Source: a virus. Taken from it: 24,449 bases of DNA. The DNA lies in IMG/VR virus record IMGVR_UViG_3300046167_000330, positions 1-24,449 of that record, one strand, 5' to 3'. The notes beneath the pieces are model-generated. The model was given only the letters and a program-made list of their open reading frames with translations. It did no database searches and was not told where the DNA came from. The position numbers were made by a program, and so were the translations under genes. Below, one piece after another: positions 1 through 6,088 of the stretch (position 1 is the first letter of the stretch; each line of letters opens with the position of its first letter).

Positions 1-96
1 ATGTATTACGGGTACCCTGTCCAGCACTCCCCCCATGTGTGATTATTGCGTTATTCTGTACATATTGTATATATATACGCTTAAAAAAGTATCGCC
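1..96. other. Left-edge sequence without a recognisable gene
   Basis: No convincing coding region. On the minus strand a frame starting with ATG at 38 stays open to the left edge (12 codons seen), with no ribosome binding site, so it could be the start of a gene running out of the window. The position just after the small terminase gene is where a large terminase gene would be expected, but 12 residues are too few to recognise it. The stretch contains the palindrome GGGTACCC (10-17) and an AT-repeat (about 66-77). It could also be the artificial end of an assembled contig. Confidence 0.3.
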
Positions 97-507
97 TTAG
101 TTAAGCGAGTCTTTTTCTATAAAATCCAAGCTTTCAAACCAACCATTCTCAGCCATATTTACTTCAAGTTTCTGCTTATCGTCAATCATTCCGTAATACT
201 TCATGAGTAACTCTAAGGCTTTGAGACGGCTTCCGCCTGTGTGTCCTGATACATCACCAAGGGCTTCCTCTTTTAAGCGGTCTATGAGGCTATCATGGTC
301 TTTCAAATGCCTTTCTTTGCTCTCTGCTAGCTCAAATGTCAGCATTTTCTTAACTTCGTCATCTTTCATCAATCGATACCCTTGATTATAACTACTCTTT
401 TCAGAATATCCGCAACGCCTCGCCGATTCTGTGGCGTTCTTAGTTGTTAAGTAATGTTGTACAAACTCCGCTTTTCTTTGGCTCATTGTTTTATCTTTAA
501 TAGTCAT
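97..507 (-). CDS. terS: Terminase small subunit (Terminase_2-like)
   Basis: A 136-residue protein of the size usual for small terminase subunits, which bind the packaging site on phage DNA and recruit the large terminase motor. The N-terminal half has the family pattern: a start resembling 'Qr.aFvqhYl' (residues 10-20), 'NATESARRCGYS' (24-35; the helix-turn-helix), then a Tyr-Arg-Leu-x-Lys element and 'EVKKML' (51-56). The C-terminal half is helical and acidic. The start at 507 is preceded by an AGGA box at good spacing; a second Met at residue 8 is possible. It stands alone on the minus strand with no large subunit visible. Family assignment rests on motif memory. Confidence 0.85.
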   Translation of the reverse strand: MTIKDKTMSQRKAEFVQHYLTTKNATESARRCGYSEKSSYNQGYRLMKDDEVKKMLTFELAESKERHLKDHDSLIDRLKEEALGDVSGHTGGSRLKALELLMKYYGMIDDKQKLEVNMAENGWFESLDFIEKDSLN

Positions 508-557
508 TCTTTTAATCCTTTTATGTTTATATCTCTCTACTAGATACCTTGTCTTTT

Positions 558-586
558 ATTATATATATATTAATGCTTGATGTGTA
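558..586 (-). promoter_or_regulatory. Possible sigma70-type promoter for terS
   Basis: Reading the minus strand, TACACA (586-581) and TATAAT (563-558) are separated by 17 bases. The -10 is a perfect consensus but lies in an AT-dinucleotide run, so it may be fortuitous. It would give a short leader to the terminase start at 507. Confidence 0.4.
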
Positions 587-731
587 GCTGTGTCTTTTGC
601 CTCTCTTTTTTCTTCCCCCAAAAACGCCCCTCCAAAGTACCAGATAGATTCCAGATCAAGAAATTATTGCTTTTTTTATTAGCTTCTAGCCCTTATTAAT
701 ACAGGCTTTTTTAAATTACTTGTTAAAGTTG

Positions 732-760
732 TTGACATGCAGCTCAACATATTATTTAAT
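732..760 (+). promoter_or_regulatory. Strong sigma70-like promoter of the early operon
   Basis: TTGACA (732-737, perfect -35) is followed after exactly 17 bases by TTTAAT (755-760, five of six). Transcription would start near 767, about 35 bases before the first gene at 803. Downstream lies ATTGTA-N8-TTACATAA (759-780), which recurs with identical spacing at the promoter near 6419. Confidence 0.75.
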
Positions 761-802
761 TGTATACATTGATTACATAAACATACAGGAGGGAATGCAA
801 TC

Positions 803-1216
803 ATGGATATTAAAGAAACTAAAAAACTAATTAATGAAGGTTATAACAATCTTTATGTATTAACTAATATTACTTGGAAAGATTATAGGGAGGAAATGCT
901 TAAATCAGAAAAAAGAAATGTTAAGAAATGGAGAGAAGATACTAAATACATTTGGAACATAGATAGAAAATATTATTTAACAATAACAGAAGAGGCTAAG
1001 TATTTTGCTATTCGTCATGTTGTAGAGGCTATGCTTTCAACAAGAAGCCTAGAGTTAAAAGAGACTTTACATGTAAAAAAATCTTTTGCTATGGCTCATG
1101 CGGTAATGGATGCCTATCCTGAAAAAATACAAGAAGCCTTTAAGGATTTCGACACATGTGCATTCTTAGAATTAAACCATACAGATTTCTGTGTTGATGC
1201 TAAGGAGGTAGCGTAA
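803..1216 (+). CDS. Hypothetical protein, first gene of the early operon
   Basis: A 137-residue protein I do not recognise. It is mixed charged and mostly helical in appearance, with a Lys/Arg-rich segment (about residues 30-50) and a helix-like stretch 'EEAKYFAIRHVVEAML' in the middle. No cysteine motif, signal peptide or membrane segment is seen. The ATG at 803 has a strong GGAGGG site (788-793). The final base of its stop codon is the first base of the next start (TAATG), so the two genes are translationally coupled. Being first behind a strong promoter suggests early, high expression. Confidence 0.7.
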   Translation: MDIKETKKLINEGYNNLYVLTNITWKDYREEMLKSEKRNVKKWREDTKYIWNIDRKYYLTITEEAKYFAIRHVVEAMLSTRSLELKETLHVKKSFAMAHAVMDAYPEKIQEAFKDFDTCAFLELNHTDFCVDAKEVA

Positions 1217-1401
1217 TGGAAATATTTTTAACAGTAAAAAATGTTTACGGTAATAATTTAGTTTACCCTCAATGCATAACTTCTGAAAACCTAGCAAATT
1301 TTAAAGGGGTTAAGACATTCAAGGCGGACGATATTTGCATACTTTCAAAACTTGGCTACAAGGTCACTTGGGTAGCACAAAAAATTCAGGGGGTAGCGTA
1401 A
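1216..1401 (+). CDS. Hypothetical small protein
   Basis: A 61-residue protein of unknown function. Its start overlaps the stop of the preceding gene and its stop overlaps the next start by one base (TAATG at both ends), the usual sign of coupled translation. The C-terminal part (KADDICILSKLGYKVTWVAQK) has a plausible alpha/beta look. The ribosome binding site AAGGAGG lies just upstream, inside the previous gene. No known domain recognised. Confidence 0.65.
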   Translation: MEIFLTVKNVYGNNLVYPQCITSENLANFKGVKTFKADDICILSKLGYKVTWVAQKIQGVA

Positions 1402-1712
1402 TGGAAGAATACATGGAGTACGAACAAGCCATGGTTGATTATGAGGATGACAACGATATTGTATATTGTTGCTTTCCTCTAGACATTGGAAAGGTTGAAA
1501 TCTTTATGCATGAAACATCAGCACACAAAGAACAAGGTATTACTTACAACATTTTTATCAATAAAAAAGAGTTTGATGGTGGTATCTATAGGCATGAACT
1601 CTTCCAAGATGCTGACGAGTTGGGAGACTTTGAGTTTGACCTATGCGTCATTGATGCTTTGCGATACATAAAACAAAGATTTCAAGAATCAAATTTAATA
1701 ATTAATACATAA
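1401..1712 (+). CDS. Hypothetical acidic small protein
   Basis: 103 residues from the ATG at 1401, chosen because it overlaps the previous stop by one base and follows an in-frame run of GG-rich sequence; the frame remains open upstream to 1335, but that would overlap the neighbour for no reason. The N-terminus is rich in Asp, Glu and Tyr. Not recognised. It belongs to the chain of tiny early genes with start/stop overlaps. Confidence 0.65.
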   Translation: MEEYMEYEQAMVDYEDDNDIVYCCFPLDIGKVEIFMHETSAHKEQGITYNIFINKKEFDGGIYRHELFQDADELGDFEFDLCVIDALRYIKQRFQESNLIINT

Positions 1713-1722
1713 GGGGTAAATA

Positions 1723-1878
1723 ATGAATTTTAATATCAACATACAAAAACAAGGCGGTTTCTATGAACTGTCTTGCATTCATTTAGGGCTAAGAGTTAGC
1801 AAGGTTTATCATGGGTACTCACTTGCTGATTCTATCAGAGCGTTTCAGGAATACTTAGATTATGGATTTAGGGGGTAA
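1723..1878 (+). CDS. Hypothetical 51-residue protein
   Basis: A small gene between two others, beginning 10 bases after the previous stop with AAGGGG upstream as ribosome binding site. The product (MNFNINIQKQGG... ending EYLDYGFRG) has an alternating hydrophobic pattern suggesting two or three beta strands followed by a helix. No known family recognised. Support comes from the ribosome binding site, operon position and reasonable amino-acid composition. Confidence 0.55.
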   Translation: MNFNINIQKQGGFYELSCIHLGLRVSKVYHGYSLADSIRAFQEYLDYGFRG

Positions 1879-1880
1879 TT

Positions 1881-2054
1881 ATGGCACAGTTTAAAATAGT
1901 TAAGGTTTCAAGGGTTGTATCTATTGCATACGTTGAAGCAGAGTCTTGGGAACTAGCAGAGGATATGGCTCACTATCATGGCGATAGTATGGAATGGAAC
2001 ACGGATAATGAAGACGAGTCTATAGAGGCTATTAGTATTACTGATGAGGAATAA
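1881..2054 (+). CDS. Hypothetical 57-residue acidic phage protein
   Basis: Starts two bases after the previous stop with GGGGG upstream. The product begins 'MAQFKIVKVSRVVSIAYVEA' and continues 'ESWELAEDMA', the beta-strand-then-'(S)WExAxxxA' helix layout that I associate with many small phage proteins of unknown role; the tail is strongly acidic. It is the last gene before the first hairpin-bearing intergenic repeat, so it may end a transcription or processing unit. Confidence 0.6.
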   Translation: MAQFKIVKVSRVVSIAYVEAESWELAEDMAHYHGDSMEWNTDNEDESIEAISITDEE

Positions 2055-2134
2055 TTTTCCGAAACTTTCTTTTTTCCCCAAATCGAGGGGCGGAGAAAGT
2101 CTAATACATATACGAACATTAAAGGAGGGAATAT
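2055..2134 (+). repeat. Hairpin-containing intergenic leader repeat, copy 1
   Basis: The first 28 bases (2055-2082) match 3071-3098 at 27 positions. The element can fold as a stem with ACTTTCT (2064-2070) pairing AGAAAGT (2094-2100), and inside it CCCC (2076-2079) pairing GGGG (2087-2090). It is followed by AGTCTAATACATA and a strong ribosome binding site GGAGGG (2124-2129) before the gene at 2135. There is no T-run after the stem, so it does not look like a simple intrinsic terminator; a processing site or leader element is more likely. Confidence 0.65.
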
Positions 2135-2671
2135 ATGCATACATTTGAAGTTGACACATGGATATTCTTTGATAGGGATTCTTTTAATCTCAAGGGATAT
2201 AAATATAACTTTTATGAAGGGAAGCAAAATCTTTTAGAGATTGACAAAACTGATCTTCCTAAGCTTAAAAAGGAACTTAGTTCCTATCATTATGATTGGG
2301 CAACAGACGGAGGCGATACAGTCATTTTTTCAGAGGATGACTTTGAAGATACATACAACCCATTCAGGGGCTTGACTTGGCATGATTATTATAAAGACCT
2401 AGACATCCCTGAAGATTGGGAAAACATATCTTACAGCAATGATGAATTGCCTAGTTTTCTTTATAAAGATTATCAGATTTGGATTAACTCTCCACTTCTT
2501 AATGAAAGGAAGGAAGCATATCTTGGTATAGGTTTTGACAACCTAGACCATTATAAAGATTGGAGGTTTGCAGTTTGCAACTATGATGCTAACGATTGCG
2601 AAACCAAAGACGAGATTTATTCAAGCTTACATCTAAACGAAGTCATTAATTTTTTAAAGGAGCAATACTAA
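2135..2671 (+). CDS. Hypothetical strongly acidic, aromatic-rich protein
   Basis: A 178-residue protein with no family I recognise. It has about 38 Asp/Glu against about 17 Lys/Arg and many Tyr, Trp and Phe residues. Phage early proteins of this composition are sometimes DNA mimics that block restriction or other DNA-binding host proteins, but nothing here proves that. It has its own leader (hairpin repeat plus GGAGGG site) and its stop overlaps the start of the next gene by one base. No membrane segments. Confidence 0.75.
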   Translation: MHTFEVDTWIFFDRDSFNLKGYKYNFYEGKQNLLEIDKTDLPKLKKELSSYHYDWATDGGDTVIFSEDDFEDTYNPFRGLTWHDYYKDLDIPEDWENISYSNDELPSFLYKDYQIWINSPLLNERKEAYLGIGFDNLDHYKDWRFAVCNYDANDCETKDEIYSSLHLNEVINFLKEQY

Positions 2672-2901
2672 TGAAACATTTTAAGAGGTGGAATTTTAGT
2701 TTATCTATTTACATGTGTGACATCCTTTTTGATTTCTATGAAAGAAATGAATTAGAACATTGTTGTGCTTTAGAAAGCCTTATGGGTGGAAACTTTCACA
2801 ACGAAGAGCAGAAGGAATGGTTGAGGAGGTTCAATGATGTTTGGGAAAGGGTTGAGCAAAGAGATATTAATATTAATTTAAAGGAGAAGAGTAATGTCTA
2901 A
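2671..2901 (+). CDS. Hypothetical 76-residue protein
   Basis: Start codon overlaps the previous stop (TAATG); AAAGGAGCAA is a good ribosome binding site. The product begins MKHFKRWNF, has a hydrophobic stretch with two cysteines in the middle (HCCALESLMGG), and ends in a charged helix with 'EEQKEWLRRFNDVWERVEQ'. No known domain. It overlaps the following small gene by 8 bases. Confidence 0.65.
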   Translation: MKHFKRWNFSLSIYMCDILFDFYERNELEHCCALESLMGGNFHNEEQKEWLRRFNDVWERVEQRDININLKEKSNV

Positions 2902-3046
2902 ATCACAATTAGAAAAGGTTAAGAGCCTAGTGGATGACCTAGGGTGGGATTTTCAGTCTATGACTAGAGGTGGCAGGGACACCTATAAAGAGTTATGTCT
3001 CTTACTAGGTTGGAAGTTTGAATGGGATGAAGATGAACTTGGTTAA
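2894..3046 (+). CDS. Hypothetical 50-residue protein
   Basis: A small gene starting inside the end of the previous one, with AAAGGAGAAGAGT upstream as ribosome binding site. The product MSKSQLEKVKSLVDDLGWDF... has an amphipathic first helix, a central Arg/Gly-rich turn and an acidic Trp-rich end. Unknown function. It is the last gene before the second hairpin repeat. Confidence 0.55.
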   Translation: MSKSQLEKVKSLVDDLGWDFQSMTRGGRDTYKELCLLLGWKFEWDEDELG

Positions 3047-3070
3047 TGCAGTAATACTGACGAGCAATGA

Positions 3071-3147
3071 TTTTGCGAAACTTTCTTTTTTCCCCAAAAA
3101 ACAGGGTTGAAAGGAAGTCTATTACATAACCAATTAAGGAGGGAAAT
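3071..3147 (+). repeat. Hairpin-containing intergenic leader repeat, copy 2
   Basis: Second copy of the element at 2055, almost identical over its first 28 bases. Its 3' arm has diverged, yet pairing is kept: CTTTC (3081-3085) with GAAAG (3109-3113) and CCC with GGG (3104-3106). It ends in AAGTCTATTACATAA and a GGAGGG ribosome binding site (3138-3143) before the gene at 3148. Confidence 0.65.
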
Positions 3148-3378
3148 ATGTATAACGATAGAATAGATAAACTAAATGCTATTACTGATAGCCCAGATCT
3201 TGGGAAATGGGAGCAAAAAAACATTTATAACGCAGAAATAACTTTTACAACACTAGATATAGGAAGAGAGGCAAACTCTAAAGAAGAATGTATTGAAAGT
3301 ATAAAAATGCAATTTTTAGAAGAAAACAATATTGAACTTAGAGATGATGAAATAACTATATTAGAGGAGCAAGACTAA
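3148..3378 (+). CDS. Hypothetical 76-residue acidic protein
   Basis: Starts after the second hairpin leader with an excellent ribosome binding site. The product has a charged N-terminal part and a C-terminal half 'ANSKEECIESIKMQFLEENNIELRDDEITILEEQD' that reads as helix, strand, acidic tail. No known family. The stop overlaps the following start by one base (TAATG). Confidence 0.65.
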   Translation: MYNDRIDKLNAITDSPDLGKWEQKNIYNAEITFTTLDIGREANSKEECIESIKMQFLEENNIELRDDEITILEEQD

Positions 3379-3605
3379 TGAAAAATGAATGTAATTATGA
3401 CAGACATGAAAGACACATGAAGCCTATTAGAGAAGCACAACTTTTGAAAGATAATATGGATTTAATTTGTGCATTATGTGATGGGGTTGGTTGGGTTGAT
3501 ACGTTTAATACCCAAGATCGAGTCCAGGAAATACAGAAATGTGATGACTGCAACATATTTAAAGATGATGAACAAGCAAGACAGGGGGTGTCTAATGAAG
3601 TTTAA
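3378..3605 (+). CDS. Small phage zinc-ribbon protein (CxxCxGxGW / CDxC)
   Basis: 75 residues with a DnaJ-like half motif 'CALCDGVGWVDT' (about 31-42) followed by 'EIQKCDDCNIFKDDEQARQ'. Four cysteines as CxxC...CxxC suggest one structural zinc. A final 'IQ(K/R)CDxC..F..D..A' segment is familiar to me from small proteins in many phages; their function is unknown. It overlaps the neighbour on each side (one base upstream, 11 bases downstream). Probably a protein- or nucleic-acid-binding adaptor, but the role is inference. Confidence 0.75.
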   Translation: MKNECNYDRHERHMKPIREAQLLKDNMDLICALCDGVGWVDTFNTQDRVQEIQKCDDCNIFKDDEQARQGVSNEV

Positions 3606-3822
3606 AAAAACAAGAATAGAAAGAGAGTGTGCTAATTGTAGTAAGCAAATAAATAAGGGAGAGCCTTATGGACAAAAAACAAAAAGCATACCAATGAAAC
3701 AAACATGTTGGAGTGTTGACAATAGACCTAAGGAAGATATACCTGATTGGGCATGGGAAACTGTTTATTTTAGGGAAACATTTGATTGGTGTGAGCCATG
3801 TGGAAATAAGGGAGGTGTCTAA
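3595..3822 (+). CDS. Hypothetical cysteine-rich (zinc-ribbon-like) protein
   Basis: 75 residues from the ATG at 3595, chosen because GGGGGTGTCTA precedes it and the frame upstream only overlaps the neighbouring gene. 'ECANCSKQINKGEPYG' near the N-terminus and 'WCEPCGN' at the C-terminus form a CxxC...CxxC pair, consistent with a single zinc site. The product lies directly after another zinc-ribbon gene. It overlaps the next start by one base. No family recognised beyond the metal-binding pattern. Confidence 0.65.
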   Translation: MKFKKTRIERECANCSKQINKGEPYGQKTKSIPMKQTCWSVDNRPKEDIPDWAWETVYFRETFDWCEPCGNKGGV

Positions 3823-3968
3823 TGAGTAATAAACAACTAATAAAAGAACTTGTAGAAACTATAAAAGAAGATGTAACAAACGAAGAGTTTACATCATTAA
3901 TACATTTAATTGAGGTGTTGTTAGGCTTTGAAGTTAACAAACAGATAATAGAGGAATATTTATCATGA
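3822..3968 (+). CDS. Hypothetical 48-residue helical protein
   Basis: Starts on the last base of the previous stop with GGGAGGTGTCT as ribosome binding site. The product MSNKQLIKELVETIKEDVTNEEFTS... is almost entirely amphipathic helix with an LIHLIEVLLGF hydrophobic core, compatible with a small helical bundle or dimer. Its stop overlaps the next start (ATGA). Function unknown. Confidence 0.6.
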   Translation: MSNKQLIKELVETIKEDVTNEEFTSLIHLIEVLLGFEVNKQIIEEYLS

Positions 3969-4123
3969 GAGTACAGATTAAAGGAACAACTATATTTGGC
4001 TATGTAAGGGGAGATATTAAGGATTCTAAAAAAACTAAGGTTGATTTCTTAGACGAGGAAACAAATGAGATAATAAAGGTAAAAGTAACACAATTAAAAG
4101 AAACATATCAAAAGGAGAGATAA
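3965..4123 (+). CDS. Hypothetical 52-residue protein
   Basis: Begins with an ATGA overlap to the preceding gene and ends immediately before the methyltransferase start. The product MRVQIKGTTIFGYVRGDIKD... is basic, with short alternating-hydrophobic stretches and a 'FLDEETNEIIKVKVTQLKETY' segment, suggesting a small beta-barrel. I do not recognise it. Its last codons contain the AAAGGAGAGA ribosome binding site of the methyltransferase. Confidence 0.6.
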   Translation: MRVQIKGTTIFGYVRGDIKDSKKTKVDFLDEETNEIIKVKVTQLKETYQKER

Positions 4124-5212
4124 ATGAATGTACTAAGTTTGTTTGATGGAATGAGTTGCGGAAGAATTGCACTTGATAGATTGGGAGTAAAAGTAGATAA
4201 CTATTACGCAAGTGAGATAGATAAGTATGCTATTGAAGTAAGTAAGGCTAACTACCCGGAAATTATACAAGTGGGGGACATTACGGAACTTGACCTATCA
4301 ACCTTACCAAAGATTGATTTGATTATGGGTGGTTCTCCATGCCAAGGATTCTCTTTTGCAGGAAAGCAACTAGCCTTTGACGACCCCAGATCCATGTTAT
4401 TTTTTGAGTTTGTTAAATGTGTTGAGACATTAAAACCTAAATATTTCTTACTTGAAAATGTAAGAATGAAAAAAGAATACTTAGATGTTATCTCTGAATA
4501 CATGGGTGTCGAACCTATTTTTATAAATAGTTCGCTTGTCTCTGCACAGTCAAGGCAAAGATATTATTGGACTAACATTCCTAATGTGGAACTTCCAGAA
4601 GAAAGGGGAATTGTCCTAAAAGATATCCTAGAGGGCGATACAGTAGAACACAAACCTGTAAAGAGAACAGAAAGGAACGCAAGGCATCTTAAAAAGTTAG
4701 ATGATAAGTCTTTATGCATGACCGCAACCATGTATAAGGGAGCTGGGAACAATGGAATGACTTTAGTTCCACAACAAATAGGAACTGCTGTTGATGTTAA
4801 TGGTCACGACATTTTAAAAAGGGTTTATAGTCCAGAAGGAAAATCTCCAACAGTAAACACTTGTCAAGGTGGCAATAGGGAACCCAAAGTAGTCTGCGGA
4901 AGATACGTTGGAAGGTATAAGGTGGATGGAGTACGACAAGATCACAAGGGTTCTATTGCAGGAAAGTCTAAACAGATGCTTGAACTAAGAAGGGATGACA
5001 AAACCAACAACATATCTACAGTACAAAAGGATAATGTTTTAGTTAAGGATGATGTTTATTGGAGAAAGCTAACGCCTTTAGAGTGTGAAAGATTACAAAC
5101 CGTTCCTGATAATTACACCAACCATGTATCTAACACCCAAAGATATAAGATGCTAGGAAATGGGTGGACTATAGAGGTTATTACCCACATCCTTAGTAAT
5201 ATGGAAGCCTAA
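4124..5212 (+). CDS. DNA (cytosine-5)-methyltransferase
   Basis: A 362-residue C5-cytosine methyltransferase, transferring a methyl group from S-adenosylmethionine to cytosine in DNA. Motifs are in canonical order: motif I 'LSLFDGMSCGRIAL' (4-17), motif IV 'GGSPCQGFS' with nucleophile Cys73, motif VI 'ENV' (111-113), motif VIII 'QSRQRYYW' (142-149), a variable target-recognition region (about 170-310), and motifs IX/X 'LTPLECERLQ' and 'LGNGWTIEVI' near the C-terminus. It appears complete and active. It ends the early operon; its stop overlaps that of a convergent HNH endonuclease. Protection of phage DNA from restriction is the likely role; the target sequence cannot be read from the protein. 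Confidence 0.97.
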   Translation: MNVLSLFDGMSCGRIALDRLGVKVDNYYASEIDKYAIEVSKANYPEIIQVGDITELDLSTLPKIDLIMGGSPCQGFSFAGKQLAFDDPRSMLFFEFVKCVETLKPKYFLLENVRMKKEYLDVISEYMGVEPIFINSSLVSAQSRQRYYWTNIPNVELPEERGIVLKDILEGDTVEHKPVKRTERNARHLKKLDDKSLCMTATMYKGAGNNGMTLVPQQIGTAVDVNGHDILKRVYSPEGKSPTVNTCQGGNREPKVVCGRYVGRYKVDGVRQDHKGSIAGKSKQMLELRRDDKTNNISTVQKDNVLVKDDVYWRKLTPLECERLQTVPDNYTNHVSNTQRYKMLGNGWTIEVITHILSNMEA

Positions 5213-5715
5213 TTATTTTTTGATATGTTTTTACACCAATCTATGAGTTCTTCTAACTCTAAGGTGTACTTCATCATGTTTACTGCTAGACACACTAAGG
5301 CAATGTTACCCTCCTCGTAACCCTTAGTGTTGTCAATGCGGTCTATTGATATGTTTTCTAAATGATATCCTGTACCATCCTTTATGTGAGTCATGACTAC
5401 TCCAGAATACTGACAAATACCTTTTTGTCGATCATATAGTTTATGTAGATGATCTACTGTAATATTAAATTTATGTGTTTCTTTTCTTCTATATGCTAAT
5501 TGTGAGTATATGCTATTGATGTAAGCATATGGGGATTCACTAATTCTTTTTCTTTTCCGCGATTGACGGCAGGAATGACAAACTCTTGATCTATAGCCCT
5601 TGCTTATTTCAAAGCGGTTTATATTCTTGTTTTCTTTACAAGTTCTACAAGTCCTGGTTTTATGACCAGTCGTATGGGGTTGTGTCTTTAATTTCGATAT
5701 CGAAGCTTTCAACAT
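5209..5715 (-). CDS. HNH endonuclease with N-terminal zinc cluster
   Basis: 168 residues. The N-terminus has 'CRTCKENKNINRF' and 'RSRVCHSCRQSRKRKR', a Cys4 ribbon typical of phage HNH proteins. The C-terminal half carries 'ICQYSGVVM...' and 'ISIDRIDNTKGYEEGNIALVC', which fits the HNH metal-finger core of phage and group-I-intron type enzymes, cutting DNA. No start codon exists downstream of the ATG at 5715, so the gene must overlap the DUF5675 gene by 56 bases, unusual in this compact genome and suggestive of insertion at that gene's end. Either a free-standing homing-type nuclease or a restriction partner of the convergent methyltransferase. Confidence 0.85.
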   Translation of the reverse strand: MLKASISKLKTQPHTTGHKTRTCRTCKENKNINRFEISKGYRSRVCHSCRQSRKRKRISESPYAYINSIYSQLAYRRKETHKFNITVDHLHKLYDRQKGICQYSGVVMTHIKDGTGYHLENISIDRIDNTKGYEEGNIALVCLAVNMMKYTLELEELIDWCKNISKNN

Positions 5716-6088
5716 CTTTTAAAGTCTCTCTAAATCTATTTACTGCAACCTTGCTAGACGATACGGCTGCTTGATTGTCCATTAGTCTTTCGCCAAGCAG
5801 AATACATCCATGAGAATCTTTTTCTGGAAAGTTCCCAACATGAAAAAGAATATATGTTCTGTTTTCTACATCAGTAACCTCAAATGTTTCTCCAAATCTT
5901 TTTGATGTATAGGCTTTACAGGTATAGTTTCCATTGGGAATGCAGCTTACTTCTTTTTGATTGTTTCTCCAGGGACGCTCAGCAGTCCAAAAGACTTCGG
6001 ATCCTATGGTAAGTTTTCCTAAGGTTCCTTGTGGCATATATGCAATCCTTTCAAGAACAGCGTCTGAATCTTTTTTATTAAAGAACAT
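5660..6088 (-). CDS. DUF5675 family protein
   Basis: About 142 residues from the ATG at 6088; the frame is open to a TTG at 6109. The protein shows the DUF5675 layout: 'LERIAYMPQGTLGKLTIG', 'TAERPWRNNQKEVSCIPNGNY', 'FEVTDVENRTYILFHVGNFPEKDSHGCILLG', ending with an 'S..AV.RF...' helix. Such proteins occur in phages near lysis or tail genes; a cell-wall role has been suggested from the Cys/His pattern that recalls L,D-transpeptidases (here ...H...SHGC), but the activity is not established to my knowledge. The neighbour upstream is a coiled-coil/membrane protein, compatible with a lysis cassette. Confidence 0.85.
   Translation of the reverse strand: MFFNKKDSDAVLERIAYMPQGTLGKLTIGSEVFWTAERPWRNNQKEVSCIPNGNYTCKAYTSKRFGETFEVTDVENRTYILFHVGNFPEKDSHGCILLGERLMDNQAAVSSSKVAVNRFRETLKDVESFDIEIKDTTPYDWS

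Larger units (their letters stand above)
508..802. other. Divergent intergenic region, terS / early operon
   Basis: This 295-base stretch contains no plausible gene. It holds a promoter candidate for each direction (558-586 minus, 732-760 plus), an AT-repeat, and a pyrimidine-rich tract near 600-635 that partly resembles the T-run/CCCC/AAA part of the repeats at 2055 and 3071. The plus-strand leader ends in a strong ribosome binding site (GGAGGG, 788-793). Confidence 0.6.

Noticed and set aside
550-580. AT-dinucleotide run near 558-571 as a replication origin
   Set aside because: Only a short simple AT repeat; no iterons or other origin features seen nearby.
1335-1400. Longer start of the 103-residue protein (1335)
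   Set aside because: It would overlap the preceding gene by 66 bases; the ATG at 1401 sits on the TAATG overlap seen for its neighbours.
2064-2100. Hairpin at 2064-2100 as an intrinsic terminator
   Set aside because: No T-run follows the stem and a strong ribosome binding site and gene lie directly behind; leader or processing element fits better.
3469-3594. Longer start of the Cys-rich protein (3469)
   Set aside because: It overlaps a convincing zinc-ribbon gene; the ATG at 3595 has its own ribosome binding site.
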